Made by a program: the position numbers and the translations under genes. Under the pieces are notes generated by a model, which was not told where the DNA came from, did no database searches, and saw only the letters and a program-made list of their open reading frames with translations. Below are positions 53,809 through 63,275 of a DNA stretch of 64,000 nucleotides, one piece after another; position 1 is the stretch's first letter, and every line of letters starts with the position of its first letter. The stretch is taken from the NCBI RefSeq assembly GCF_002234405.1, contig NZ_NMQT01000102.1, positions 62,001-126,000 on the forward strand, in the 5' to 3' direction. The DNA is from Amycolatopsis thailandensis. Lineage in GTDB: Bacteria; Actinomycetota; Actinomycetes; Mycobacteriales; Pseudonocardiaceae.

Positions 53809-56742
53809 TCATGGACAAGGCTCTGTGTATCTGATGCCTGGAAAATACGTGTTCCACCGAGCCGCAGCGATGGGCGGATGAGGACGAGCGCAGACCGCCT
53901 TAGCCGCTGCTTCCGGGTCGAGGGTCCAGCGCCACGCGACTGTGACGTCACCGATGCTGGAGCCTATCAGGGTTTTCCCGTCCGGTTCGAATGCGAGAGA
54001 GTGCACGAAGCCGATCCGGCCTGGAAGCGCAATCGCATGTAGCACAGCGCCGAGTTCTCGTAAGTCTCTGATAGTTATACTTCCGTCGTCGTCCGCTATG
54101 GCGACGAGATTTGCGTTGGACGAGATCGCGCCCGCATTCAAGGACTCCTTCAGCGCGATCGGCGTCGGCTCTTCCTGCGGTTGACTGAGATTCTCTATAT
54201 TCCACAGAGTCAGGCCGCGTGCTTCCCTGGTCAGGCCGACTCTGTCGTCGACGATCACAGCGCTGCCCCATGGGTCGGCCCGGGTGACTCCCAGCTGTCC
54301 TGTTCGCGTGGGCTTGCCCAGTTCATTGATATCCCATAAAGGCACCGATCTCGCTGGAGGTGTGGCGTTGCCCGAATCTATGAGGCAGTGGAGCAGGATC
54401 GCCTCATTTCCCAGGAATCTGGTGCCGAAGATGAAGCTCTGCCCCAGGTCCGGTCGCTCGTCGCAGGAGAGCGGACCCAGCAAGCGGGGCCGGCGCGGCT
54501 CGTCCAGATTCCAGAGTTTGGCCGACGCGGTTCGCCCCACGCCATCAGGACCCGAGGGGACGTCGAGCGTGACGAGGAGCCGCCCGTCGGCACTGAGTGC
54601 GCCAACCCGGGCTGGGATCGGGATAGCAGCGGATTCCTCCGGCATCTGAGGCCGTTCAACGTTCCAGACCCTGACTTTGGGCGCTCTGGTCGGCTCGTTG
54701 TCGCTGGTGGCCGCTACGTTGCCGCCCGCGCTTGCGCTCCAACCACCGCGAAGAGTTCCGTGCTGTGTCCATTGATTGTTCGAGACACGGTAGAGGCGCG
54801 TCGTGTTGTCGTCGGTGGAGGGTTTCAGGACGGTTTGCCCGTCGGCGGCCGCCTGCGCTGTCAGTGGGCTGCCGTCGTCGTTGTCCACAACTGCTTGGTC
54901 GGCCGCAGCGGCGATGAGGCTGTCTCGGGTCGGCGCCGACGGTGCCAATCGGTATGCAGCGAGGCTCAGGAGCGCAGCCTCTCCGGGTGCACTCCTGGCC
55001 AAACTATTGATGTCATCAAGTGCTTTGAGCGCTATCGCGGTGTTGCGTTCGTGCGCGACTTGCTGCTGGGCGTGCAGCGCGTACACGGTGATGGAGATCG
55101 CGAGCACAAGCAGCACGGTGAGCAGCGCGAGAAGTCTGTGCTGCCGTCGAGTTGCTCGCCTTTTCCCGTCGCGCTCACGGGCGTCCGCAGCGATGCTCGC
55201 GTCGAAGAATTCTTGTTCTTTTGCGCTGGGCCGTCCCCCATGGCCAACCCAGTCACCCACCACGGCGAGGCGGGTACCGCGGAGCAGCACACTGGGATCG
55301 CGGCCGTGCCGGCGCCACGCCGCGGCTGCATCGGTGAGTTCGCGGTGCACGCGCTGCCCCTCGCGATCATCGGCCAGCCACGCGGCCAGGCGCGGCCAAG
55401 CCTTGATCAACGCTTCGTGAGCGAGCTCGACAGTGTCCTCGCCCCGGGTAAGCAGGCGGCTCTGGGTGAACCGGTCCACGACCTGCACCAGGGTGGGATC
55501 CTCGTCGAGTTCACCGGTGCTGATTCTGCGTCTGGTGTGCTCGGTTCCTGCGCCGAGAGCGGTCAGCCGCCGGAACAGATCCCGGGCCTGGTCCTGCTGG
55601 GGTTCGTCGAGGGTGGCGAAGACGGCCTCAGCGGTCTTCGCCAGCGCACCGTCGAATTCTCCGGAAGCCTGAAACCCGGCCAGGGTGAGCGTGTTGCCTT
55701 TGCGACGTCGCCACGTCTCGAGCAGCGCGTGGGACAGCAGCGGCAACACCCCGGTCCGGCCATGCGTCTGCGCGACAAGAGTGGTCAGCAGAGCGCTCTC
55801 CACGGCGCAGTGAGCTCGTCGTGCCGGTTCAGTGATCGCCAGCCGCAGCTCGTCGACGCTCATCGGGCCCACGGTGACCTGGGCGTCCTGAAGCGCTGCG
55901 GCCAACTCCGAGTGCAGGGCGCACTGCGGGTAGAAGTCGGCGCGCACACCGATCACGATGCGACAACGACTGTCCGCAGCGGACGCGGCGGTGAGCAGCA
56001 TCGTGATGAACGCAGACCGTTCACGGTCGTCCTGGCACACCGTGAACAGCTCTTCGAACTGGTCCACGACGATCACGATCTCCGCCTCGGACGGCTCGGA
56101 CACGAGCGCCTGGCGGACCAGCCTGTGCAAGCCGCGGGGCTCGCTCGTCAGCTCATCATGCACAGCACCCGGCCTGCCGCCGATCGCCGCCGCGATCTGG
56201 ATCGCGCACTCCTCCATCGGATGGCCGCCCGGGGTGAACACAACGACGACCGTGGACGCCAGCCGTGGCACCAGGCCAGCCCGAAGAACGGACGACTTCC
56301 CGGATCCCGAAGGACCGAACACAGCGACAAACCGCTGACCCGCGACCCGGCGGAGCACATCCTCGGTGAGCCTCTCCCGCCCGAAGAAGCGGTCGGCGTC
56401 GCCGCCGCCGTAGGGACGCAGACCCACATACGGAGCCGACCCGTCATCCGCTGCCGGTGGCCTGGTCGTCGGCGCCGTCAACTCCGTGGCGACCAACCGC
56501 CAACGCCGCTCCCACTGCTCGACGTCGCCGCCACAGGCCCGCACATATGCCAGCGTGACCTCGAGACTCGGCAGCCGACGACCACCGGCCGCGTCCGACA
56601 GCGTGGTCGACGAGTAGTGCGCCCGCCGGGCCAGCTCCCGATACGACGGACCACCGGCATTGTCCCGCACTGTCCGCAGGTCAGCGGCGAACTCAGTAAG
56701 AGCTGACCCATCCGCTTCCAGTGGCCGTTCCGCACGCGGCAT
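53809..56742 (-). CDS. HTH-nSTAND NTPase with transmembrane helix and WD40-like sensor
   Basis: A 977-residue protein. XRE-type HTH at ~15-75 (SYRELARRAHYSSTTLSDAA), then YVGLRPYGGGDADRFFGRER, the usual entry to the STAND module; Walker A FGPSGSGKSS (~142-151), Walker B IVIVVDQFEELF, then an arginine-rich winged-helix region. One membrane helix (HRLLALLTVLLVLAISITVY) near residue 570 precedes about 370 residues of beta-propeller-like repeats. Such proteins sense a signal with the propeller and oligomerise through the NTPase; some STAND proteins act in antiphage defence. No effector domain is obvious here. Confidence 0.8.
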   Translation of the reverse strand: MPRAERPLEADGSALTEFAADLRTVRDNAGGPSYRELARRAHYSSTTLSDAAGGRRLPSLEVTLAYVRACGGDVEQWERRWRLVATELTAPTTRPPAADDGSAPYVGLRPYGGGDADRFFGRERLTEDVLRRVAGQRFVAVFGPSGSGKSSVLRAGLVPRLASTVVVVFTPGGHPMEECAIQIAAAIGGRPGAVHDELTSEPRGLHRLVRQALVSEPSEAEIVIVVDQFEELFTVCQDDRERSAFITMLLTAASAADSRCRIVIGVRADFYPQCALHSELAAALQDAQVTVGPMSVDELRLAITEPARRAHCAVESALLTTLVAQTHGRTGVLPLLSHALLETWRRRKGNTLTLAGFQASGEFDGALAKTAEAVFATLDEPQQDQARDLFRRLTALGAGTEHTRRRISTGELDEDPTLVQVVDRFTQSRLLTRGEDTVELAHEALIKAWPRLAAWLADDREGQRVHRELTDAAAAWRRHGRDPSVLLRGTRLAVVGDWVGHGGRPSAKEQEFFDASIAADARERDGKRRATRRQHRLLALLTVLLVLAISITVYALHAQQQVAHERNTAIALKALDDINSLARSAPGEAALLSLAAYRLAPSAPTRDSLIAAAADQAVVDNDDGSPLTAQAAADGQTVLKPSTDDNTTRLYRVSNNQWTQHGTLRGGWSASAGGNVAATSDNEPTRAPKVRVWNVERPQMPEESAAIPIPARVGALSADGRLLVTLDVPSGPDGVGRTASAKLWNLDEPRRPRLLGPLSCDERPDLGQSFIFGTRFLGNEAILLHCLIDSGNATPPARSVPLWDINELGKPTRTGQLGVTRADPWGSAVIVDDRVGLTREARGLTLWNIENLSQPQEEPTPIALKESLNAGAISSNANLVAIADDDGSITIRDLRELGAVLHAIALPGRIGFVHSLAFEPDGKTLIGSSIGDVTVAWRWTLDPEAAAKAVCARPHPPIAAARWNTYFPGIRYTEPCP

Positions 56743-56920
56743 AGTCCGGCACCCCCTCCCCAGGCCGATGACCGATTGTCCGGGCGTTGATGTCCGGCGT
56801 CCAGGCCCCCGGCGCCGGACAACCCATCCGACCTACACAGAGGTCGCGACCCGCTCTCGACGGGACCGGGCCGCCGCCGGACATCCCGGCGCCGACCACA
56901 TCAGAAGGGACGACATCGAC

Positions 56921-57337
56921 ATGCGTAAGTATCAGAGGACAGGAGTCGTGCTGGGGCTCGCGGCGCTCGTCGCCGCCGGCGGTACCAGCACGGTCCAGGC
57001 AGCACCGGCAACGGGTAACGGCGGCGCGTCGATCACCAACTACGACGACTGCCCGGTCGGCGCATTCTGCGGCTGGGACTACCTCAACGGCAACGGCTCC
57101 ATCAAAATCTGGACCGGCCCCGACTCCGACCTGCGCTCCCCCGCGCCCAGCTGGAACGACAGGATCCGCTCCGTCTGGAACCGCACCGGCGCCGTCTGGT
57201 GCACCTTCCCCGACATCAACTACGCCGACGTCACCACCGGCCCGCCCAACCCCTGGCCAGTCGGGAACTGGCGAGGCAACACAGCCCTCTACAACATGGA
57301 TATGAACATCAGCTCCCTCCGCCCCGGACGCTGCTGA
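56921..57337 (+). CDS. secreted peptidase-inhibitor I36-type protein
   Basis: A 138-residue exported protein. ATG 56921 follows AGAAGGGA. Signal peptide VLGLAALVAAGGTSTVQA-AP, then CPVGAFCGWDYLNGNGSIKI and two later cysteines (WCTFPD, the terminal RC), the arrangement of the small beta/gamma-crystallin-like I36 family (SMPI type). Metalloprotease inhibition is known only for some members. The gene is divergent from the nSTAND gene. Confidence 0.7.
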   Translation: MRKYQRTGVVLGLAALVAAGGTSTVQAAPATGNGGASITNYDDCPVGAFCGWDYLNGNGSIKIWTGPDSDLRSPAPSWNDRIRSVWNRTGAVWCTFPDINYADVTTGPPNPWPVGNWRGNTALYNMDMNISSLRPGRC

Positions 57338-57510
57338 ACACACCACAACTCTCCCTGAGCGGTCGGCGAGTGCCGAGAACACCCCGCACTCGCCGACCGG
57401 CAGTCCACAAGCGTTCGGAGCCGTGCCGCACCGTGTGCTTCGACGGACACCGCCTCCACAACATTCGACACTGATGTTGCGTTTCGCGGCATTCCAGCGA
57501 TACATCCGGT

Positions 57511-57714
57511 ATGACCAGGCCCGCAGAACACAACGCCACACCGGACACGGTGTGGTCGATGCTGCACGCCTGGGCCGAGGAGATCACCAGCACCGACTAC
57601 TCCAACACGGTGACTCTGGAAACGCTGACCACGGCGTGGCGGCACCGTCGACGCTCGCTGGAAGCGGCGATCGTCGACTGGCACGGTGGGTCGCCTCCGT
57701 CCAGCGCCGCCTGA
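57511..57714 (+). CDS. small hypothetical protein (67 aa)
   Basis: ATG 57511 opens TRPAEHNATPDTVWSMLHAW, then AEEITSTDYSNTV and an RHRRRSLEAAIVDW helix. Amino-acid composition and codon bias look genuine. No family; poor ribosome-binding site. Confidence 0.4.
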   Translation: MTRPAEHNATPDTVWSMLHAWAEEITSTDYSNTVTLETLTTAWRHRRRSLEAAIVDWHGGSPPSSAA

Positions 57715-57794
57715 CTTCGCCGATGCGCGCCACCGTCTCCGCGTAGCGGAGCGGTGCCACGAAAGGCTGCCTGCTTCGGCACGCAGTGGAGCTG

Positions 57795-58391
57795 TCAGAT
57801 GGCGTACTCGTCGGCACCGAGCATGTCCGGGCACCGTTGCGGTTCGCCGAGGACCGTGTCCGGGGGAAGGTGCTGGGTGGCCCAGAAAGCCCTCGCGGGC
57901 ACGGTGTCGGCGATCGTGGTGGTCGACCACCAGTAGCCGCGGCCGCGGGCCAGCGCCGCGTCCAGCAGAACGGTGCCGATCCCCCTCCGCAGGTAGGCCG
58001 CGTCGACCCGGACCTGCTCAAGGACGCCGACGCGGCATGTGTCGCACGTCTGGACGTCGAGATCCGCGATAGCGGTGCCCCACAGCTGCAGGATGATCTG
58101 CTCGACGCCGCCGTACACGACCGGCGGCCGTCGGGACAGCAGCAACGCGGCTGACGACGCGGGTGTTTCGCCCCGGAACCGGAGATCGACTTCCAGCCAC
58201 TGCGCCCGAGGGAGCCGCATCTCGACGCACAGCTCGCAGTGTCCGGTCGGTAGATCCAGGATCTGGTTCCAGCCGCCGCCGCGTCCGGCGATGTCGAGGT
58301 CGTGTCCGTTCAAGCATCGCTTGTGCCGCACGCCGGACCGCACGACGTAGTCGCCGCCCGCGAACGGGTCCTGTGATGGCGCAGCGGACAT
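57795..58391 (-). CDS. GNAT-family N-acetyltransferase
   Basis: A 198-residue protein. The acetyl-CoA-binding motif A is LEQVRVDAAYLRRGIGTVLL (R-R-G-I-G), followed by ALARGRGYWWSTTTI and ARAFWATQHLP. The N-terminal half has a CxxC pair (HCELCVE) and a second one (TCDTCRV), so a zinc site may be present, which is unusual for GNAT proteins. The start is ATG 58391. The substrate is unknown. Confidence 0.7.
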   Translation of the reverse strand: MSAAPSQDPFAGGDYVVRSGVRHKRCLNGHDLDIAGRGGGWNQILDLPTGHCELCVEMRLPRAQWLEVDLRFRGETPASSAALLLSRRPPVVYGGVEQIILQLWGTAIADLDVQTCDTCRVGVLEQVRVDAAYLRRGIGTVLLDAALARGRGYWWSTTTIADTVPARAFWATQHLPPDTVLGEPQRCPDMLGADEYAI

Positions 58392-58807
58392 GACCGGAGT
58401 ATGCGCTCCGCTCCCACCACGATCCGACCGGGGGCAGCCTATGTTCTGTCCGGTACCGGACACTTGGTGACCATAGCTGGCCCGCCTTCTGTCACCTCTG
58501 AAGCTCGCGTGCGGTGGCCGACCGGTCGGGGGGCGTGCCGCCCGGCCACCGCAACAACCATCGAGAGGCCGAACTCCCGCCGGCATGACGTTCCAGGTTC
58601 GAGTTCACCGGGTTAGGTGACAGCAGTGTCTCCCCAGGAGGCTGATCGACGGAGGCGGCCGGATCGCCGCTCTGGGGCTCGGTCGGTGTGCGGCGATGGC
58701 GAAGGTGGCGTGTGGTTGCCCAGGGTGTCGGACCGGCGTGATAGACGGTTGAGCATGAACGGTGATTTGGCGCAGCTGTCTCGGCGACAGTCGGGGGTGG
58801 TGGCGCC
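58392..58807. other. intergenic, no gene seen
   Basis: About 400 bp between divergent genes. Open frames on both strands are short and biased by GC content. No hairpin or repeat stands out. It presumably carries the promoters of the 58391 and 58808 genes. Confidence 0.4.
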
Positions 58808-59941
58808 GTGTCCTTGACCAGTGAGCTCGCGAGCCGCCGGAGCCCGCTCGCCGCGTGGTGCGAGCGAACCTTCGCCGGCACCGCGTCGGTGGTCGAGCAG
58901 ATCGCGACCGCGGTGCGCGACGTCCGTCCCGTCCGCCCGGCGGGCGAGGTCCCGGCACGCTGGTGGGCGGAGACCGGCGGCGCGTTCGGGCAGAGGCTCG
59001 CCGACCTGGTGCAGCCCGCGCCGCCGTACTACGCGCTGCTTGGCATGATCCACGCCAAGTGGGTGTCCCCGGCATGGGCGCACCATCAGGCCGCGCAGTA
59101 TCCGAGCCATCGCGACCTCACCGGCGACTACCGCGCCCGTGCCCTGCATCTCCGGCCCGCCGCGGCCTCCTGGCTCGACCTCAGCGGAGGCAGCGAACCG
59201 CACCTGCCCGGAAACCCGGCCGCCGAGGCGGCCTGGGCGGACTTCCTCGAGCGCGGCCGCGGCTACCTCGCCCGTCACGCCCCGGCAGGGGCGCTCGGCT
59301 TGCCCGGCGCCGAGGCCGGACTGGCGCGCCTGTGCTGGCTACTGACCGTGTGCGAGGACGTGTACCGCAGCGGGTTCGTCGACGACCGGCTGGCCCGGCT
59401 GTTCGATGCCGGGCGCCCGACCGTGGACCAGCTGCGCGGCTTGGTCGAGCAGCGCCAGGTCGACGAACTGGCCGCGCTGACGCGGCGGCTGCACGAGCGC
59501 GGAACCCTGTGGGAGCTCCGGAAACTCGCCGGCAACCCCGGACCCGGCGTGCCGCTCGGGATCGCCGGGCCGACGATCGTGCCGCACTGGGCCGACGCCG
59601 ACCTGCTCCTCGGCGCGATCGACCCCGACCACGGCATCGACGCCCGCGGCGGGACACTGCTCGACGTCAAAACCGTCGTCAGCGTGCGCGACACCTCCAA
59701 AGTCGGCCGCTGGCTCTGGCAAGTACTGCTCTACGCGTGGCTGGACACGGCCGACCGGTACCGGATCCGACGGGTCGGCCTCCTACTCGGCCGCCACGGC
59801 CAGCTGATCACGTGGCCCGTCGACGAACTCGCCGAGCACCTCCTCGGCCGCCGTGTCACCGGCGACCACGCCCGCGACGCCTTCCACGACCTCGCCGGCC
59901 AGATCATCACCGGCCACGGTCTTCCCTGGCCTGTGGCCTGA
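58808..59941 (+). CDS. PD-(D/E)XK nuclease-like protein of unknown family
   Basis: A 377-residue protein. GTG 58808. The N-terminal ~240 residues are helical and unrecognised. The C-terminal part shows a PD-(D/E)XK-type core: Asp263/265 in HWADADLLLG, Asp286-Val-Lys288 in GTLLDVKTV, a Gln-Tyr helix WLWQVLLYAWLD and the closing strand YRIRRVGLLLGRHGQLITW. This is the order seen in restriction- and RecB-like nucleases. A single gene with no partner methylase. Function unknown; possibly a defence or repair nuclease. Confidence 0.55.
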   Translation: MSLTSELASRRSPLAAWCERTFAGTASVVEQIATAVRDVRPVRPAGEVPARWWAETGGAFGQRLADLVQPAPPYYALLGMIHAKWVSPAWAHHQAAQYPSHRDLTGDYRARALHLRPAAASWLDLSGGSEPHLPGNPAAEAAWADFLERGRGYLARHAPAGALGLPGAEAGLARLCWLLTVCEDVYRSGFVDDRLARLFDAGRPTVDQLRGLVEQRQVDELAALTRRLHERGTLWELRKLAGNPGPGVPLGIAGPTIVPHWADADLLLGAIDPDHGIDARGGTLLDVKTVVSVRDTSKVGRWLWQVLLYAWLDTADRYRIRRVGLLLGRHGQLITWPVDELAEHLLGRRVTGDHARDAFHDLAGQIITGHGLPWPVA

Positions 59942-60343
59942 CCGCCCTCCGGCTAATACCTGACGTCCGTCGATCGTCGGCCAGAGCTATCCGTGATAGG
60001 CCCTGACCTTGGGCCGAATCCTGGGAGCCTCGGCGCAGCGTAATCGTAAGGTCGTGGCGTCCAGCTGTCCCGATCTGTGGCTCTTATGTCGCCGTCGTTG
60101 CCGGTTGTCCCGCTGGAAGGACTGCCCGATTCGGCCCTGCTGGTCAGGGCTACCTCAACTCACCTCGCCGATCCGACCGACTGTCGCCTGCCAGTGGTCC
60201 TGGCACAGCCAGTCCTTCTAACGTCTTTGACGAGCGCCACCGATCGCGAACCGGGGCGGCCTCTCTGGCACGAGAGGCCGCCCCTTACAGGTTCCGTCGA
60301 GGGTGTCTTGCCTCCGCAGCAGGAACACGAGAACGGAACACAC
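59942..60343. other. intergenic with strong hairpin
   Basis: About 400 bp with no gene seen. The only structure is the perfect hairpin at 60253-60284, listed separately, 59 bp before the next start codon. Confidence 0.45.
60253..60284 (+). terminator. 13-bp perfect hairpin upstream of 60344 gene
   Basis: GGGGCGGCCTCTC and GAGAGGCCGCCCC pair perfectly around a 6-nt loop (TGGCAC), followed by TTACAGG. The long distance from the nearest upstream gene (over 300 bp) and the short distance to the next start suggest a leader attenuator as well as a simple terminator. Confidence 0.5.
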
Positions 60344-60619
60344 ATGACGATAGGTGGTGCGCGAGACGAGTTGCCATCGCGCAACGACAGAACGTCGCCT
60401 GTGCGCGACGACGAACAGGGGGCGGAATCATCCGCGCCGAACGCCACGACCGTTGACCGCAGCGACGAACGGCGATCCCTGGTCCGGCTCGCCAGCCGGA
60501 TCCTCGGCTCCTGGGGAGCCACAGTCCGGCTGGTGATGATCCTGACCGTCATCATCGGTGGACTGTGGCTGCTCAACGCTGTTGTCGACCTGGGCCCGAT
60601 CCGCCTCGGCAAGCCCTGA
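60344..60619 (+). CDS. single-pass membrane protein (91 aa)
   Basis: ATG 60344 preceded by GAGAACGG. The first ~60 residues are hydrophilic and acidic, the last 30 form one membrane helix (VRLVMILTVIIGGLWLLNAV) with a short outside tail. This is the tail-anchored arrangement: soluble domain inside, C-terminal anchor. It precedes the AlbA_2 gene by 206 bp on the same strand. Confidence 0.6.
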   Translation: MTIGGARDELPSRNDRTSPVRDDEQGAESSAPNATTVDRSDERRSLVRLASRILGSWGATVRLVMILTVIIGGLWLLNAVVDLGPIRLGKP

Positions 60620-60825
60620 GCAGCAACCGGAGACACCCGGCGCCACACGACGCCGGGCCCCTCCCACCACGTTCGGCACGGACGGAGATCAGCGACACCT
60701 GTCCCGCAACGACAGCCCACCACCCATGCCACCTCCCCCGGATATGACAGAGCCTGGGCGTCAGCCACCCGGCACTGATCCGAGTGGCAGCCCAGCCAGT
60801 CACCGAACCTGAGGACGATGAAGCG

Positions 60826-62088
60826 ATGAGCCAGCCACCACACCTGTACCTCGGACCAGCCATCCAACGATGGCGCCCGAACACCCCCGCCGATATCCAG
60901 CACGCCATCGACAACGGCGCGCTGGAGGAACGGCACTGGCTCGACATCAAACGCAAGCTCAACCACGACAAACACGACAAGGTCGAACTCGCCCGAGACG
61001 CGGCCTCATTCGCCAACGACGGCGGAGTGCTCCTGATCGGCGTGGACGAGGACAGGCCGACCGGGAAGCTCACCCTGGCGCCGACACGACTGTCAGGGCT
61101 GGCGGAAACCGTCGAGCAGATCCTGCACCAGCGCTGTGACCCGCCGCTGTTCGTGCAATGCCATCCGATCCCCGTGTCTCCGGAAGACATGGAGAACGGC
61201 TACCTGGTGATCGAGATACCGCCGAGTCCGCTGGCACCGCACATGGTCGACGGCCAGTATCACGGCCGAGGCGACAAGACCAAGCACCGGCTGAACGATG
61301 CGGCCGTGGAGCGCCTCTTCGCGATCCGGGCTGCCCGCCAGATCACCGCCGAGCAGCTGATCGCCGCCGAGATCGCCCGCGATCCCATCGAGGACGACCG
61401 CGACCAGGACGTCCGTCTGTACGCGGTCGCCCACCCGGTCGCCAGCCCTCCCGAGCTACTCACCCCGCACCTGATGGGCGAGGAACTGCGAACCCTCGTC
61501 GCCGGAGCCGCGATCACTCCCCATACGGACAGCTGGCTGCAACCGCTGACCGCGTACAACGAACCACGGGCGGTCGGTCGCGGCTGGCACACCTACGACC
61601 TGCACTCCCGCATCCTCGCCCCGGACGCCGTCGGTAAAGACCGCGCCCAGGCCGACCTGGAGATCTCCGATGACGGCTCCATCGCGCTGTTCGCCTCAGC
61701 GCTGGTCGGTACCAAACCGATCGGTTACGCCCGACCCGTCAGACAGCGCTTCGTCTACACCGAAGGAGCTGTCGGACTGGTCCTCGCCCTGGTCACCCTC
61801 GCCGGCGAGGTCGGAGCCACGTTCGGCTATCGAGGGCAGTGGGAGATCGCTGTCGGATTGACCAACCTCAACGGGCTAGTCCACAGCAGCACACCGTCTC
61901 TGGGTGAGCCCGACCAGCTTCTGCGATACAGCGCAAGCCGATACGTGCAAGGAACGTCAGCCGGGACAGGTGAGCTGCAGGACGCCCCAGGGCCTGTGGT
62001 GAGCAGGCTGATGTACAAGTTCGTGCGAGCGTTGGGAGCAGAGCAATTCTTCGCCGACGTCTTCGCACGCCACGGGAAGTCCGCCTGA
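60826..62088 (+). CDS. AlbA_2/Schlafen-like ATP-binding-domain protein
   Basis: A 420-residue protein. ATG 60826 follows GAGGACG. The AlbA_2 (DUF4325/Schlafen-type) domain lies at ~25-170: EERHWLDIKRKL, ELARDAASFANDGGVLLIGV (the E..K...A.aN..GG.L..GV pattern) and HMVDGQYHGRGDKTKHRLND. The remaining 250 residues are unrecognised mixed alpha/beta. Relatives act as regulators or as tRNA/DNA-cleaving effectors. No nuclease motif could be fixed here. Confidence 0.65.
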   Translation: MSQPPHLYLGPAIQRWRPNTPADIQHAIDNGALEERHWLDIKRKLNHDKHDKVELARDAASFANDGGVLLIGVDEDRPTGKLTLAPTRLSGLAETVEQILHQRCDPPLFVQCHPIPVSPEDMENGYLVIEIPPSPLAPHMVDGQYHGRGDKTKHRLNDAAVERLFAIRAARQITAEQLIAAEIARDPIEDDRDQDVRLYAVAHPVASPPELLTPHLMGEELRTLVAGAAITPHTDSWLQPLTAYNEPRAVGRGWHTYDLHSRILAPDAVGKDRAQADLEISDDGSIALFASALVGTKPIGYARPVRQRFVYTEGAVGLVLALVTLAGEVGATFGYRGQWEIAVGLTNLNGLVHSSTPSLGEPDQLLRYSASRYVQGTSAGTGELQDAPGPVVSRLMYKFVRALGAEQFFADVFARHGKSA

Positions 62089-62328
62089 TCCGGCGGCCTC
62101 CCGACTGTCAAGCTGATGCTTTCCAAGTCGTTCACGCAGTGACGCCACGGCCAAGCGCGCTGGGGTGGCTCCTGCTCGCGAGCGTCTCCGAAGCGGGTTG
62201 TCGATAGCCGTCGCCCTCGTCCCCGCCCGGCGCGAGCGATACAGCGCCGACGCTGAACTGCCGCTCGCCATGCCAAACACCCTCCCCACACTGGCAAGGA
62301 CGCCGGGGGCACCGTGGTTCAGCCTGGC

Positions 62329-63207
62329 TCAGGCTGGAATCTCCTGGCGCAGCTCGGCGACAACGGCGCCGCAGGCCACGCACTCCCTCACGTGATGACC
62401 GACCCGCATACCCTCCCGCCTCCCCAGCCCGTCCCGGACCCATGCCCCCAGTTTCCCCACTGTCGTACGACAGCCCCGTGAACACTCGTCCGGCTCGGGC
62501 ACGTGCATCTGCAGGTAAGCCTGTCGCAGGCGTTCACGCGCCCGGCAAGCCAGGGCGGACACCGCGTTCGGGGTCAGTCCCATCACCGGGGCGACCTGCA
62601 GGGGTGTCAGCTGCTCGACGTCGAGGTGCCACAGCACGTCCTGGTGCCGTTGGGTGAGCCGGACAAACGCGCGCGCGGCAAGCAGGCGCTCCAAGCCGGC
62701 CAGAGCGGTGTCCCGGAACGGCTGGGTGATCGTGCCCGGGTTGCCCGAGCCGATCGCGGTGGTCTCGACGTCCTCGGTGACGGTGATTCGGCGTTCCCGG
62801 CGTGTCTTGTCGTAGGCGATGTGCCGCAGGGTCGTGAGCAGGTACGCGCGGAACTTCGCGTTCTCGGGACCGCGATCCCCGCCCTTGAGGATGTCGAGAA
62901 CCCGGAGGAATGCCTCGGCGACCAGGTCGTGGGCATCGTGCTCCGAGCTGGCCAGCTGCTCGGCCAGATGATGCGCCGAGGCCCGATGCCGCGCGTACAG
63001 GACGCCGAAGGCGGCCGCGCTCGTGGCGGTGTTCCCGTGGCGCACGGCCCGCAGCAATTCGGGTTCGTTCCATTCCGCGGTCGGTGCCCCGGCCGCGACG
63101 GCGGCCGCGGTGGCCCGCCGATTCCGAGGGCTGCTGCGCCGGTCACCGGTTCGGTGGCAGAGGACGACGGTGGACGGCCGCTCACTGGGCAACACGATGG
63201 TGGACAC
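62329..63207 (-). CDS. sigma-70-family factor (ECF-like) with C-terminal zinc-binding tail
   Basis: A 292-residue protein. GTG 63207 follows GGGGAG by 6 bp. Region 2: SSEHDAHDLVAEAFLRVLDI and FRAYLLTTLRHIAYDKTRRE. Region 4: LTPLQVAPVMGLTPNAVSAL, then ACRARERLRQAYL. After region 4 a further ~50 residues end in VGHHVRECVACGAVVAEL, an H-x3-C-x2-C signature like zf-HC2 anti-sigma domains. The fused tail may self-inhibit or respond to redox or zinc. It is divergent from the GntR gene. Confidence 0.8.
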   Translation of the reverse strand: MSTIVLPSERPSTVVLCHRTGDRRSSPRNRRATAAAVAAGAPTAEWNEPELLRAVRHGNTATSAAAFGVLYARHRASAHHLAEQLASSEHDAHDLVAEAFLRVLDILKGGDRGPENAKFRAYLLTTLRHIAYDKTRRERRITVTEDVETTAIGSGNPGTITQPFRDTALAGLERLLAARAFVRLTQRHQDVLWHLDVEQLTPLQVAPVMGLTPNAVSALACRARERLRQAYLQMHVPEPDECSRGCRTTVGKLGAWVRDGLGRREGMRVGHHVRECVACGAVVAELRQEIPA

Positions 63208-63275
63208 GACTGACTCCCCGGTGGACGTGATTACGACGTGGGTGCGGGGCACCGGCCGGCTACCACCGCAAACCG

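Noticed and set aside
54388..56706. Plus-strand open frame of ~770 codons opposite the STAND gene
   Set aside because: No motif; the minus frame has Walker motifs, a membrane helix and an HTH.
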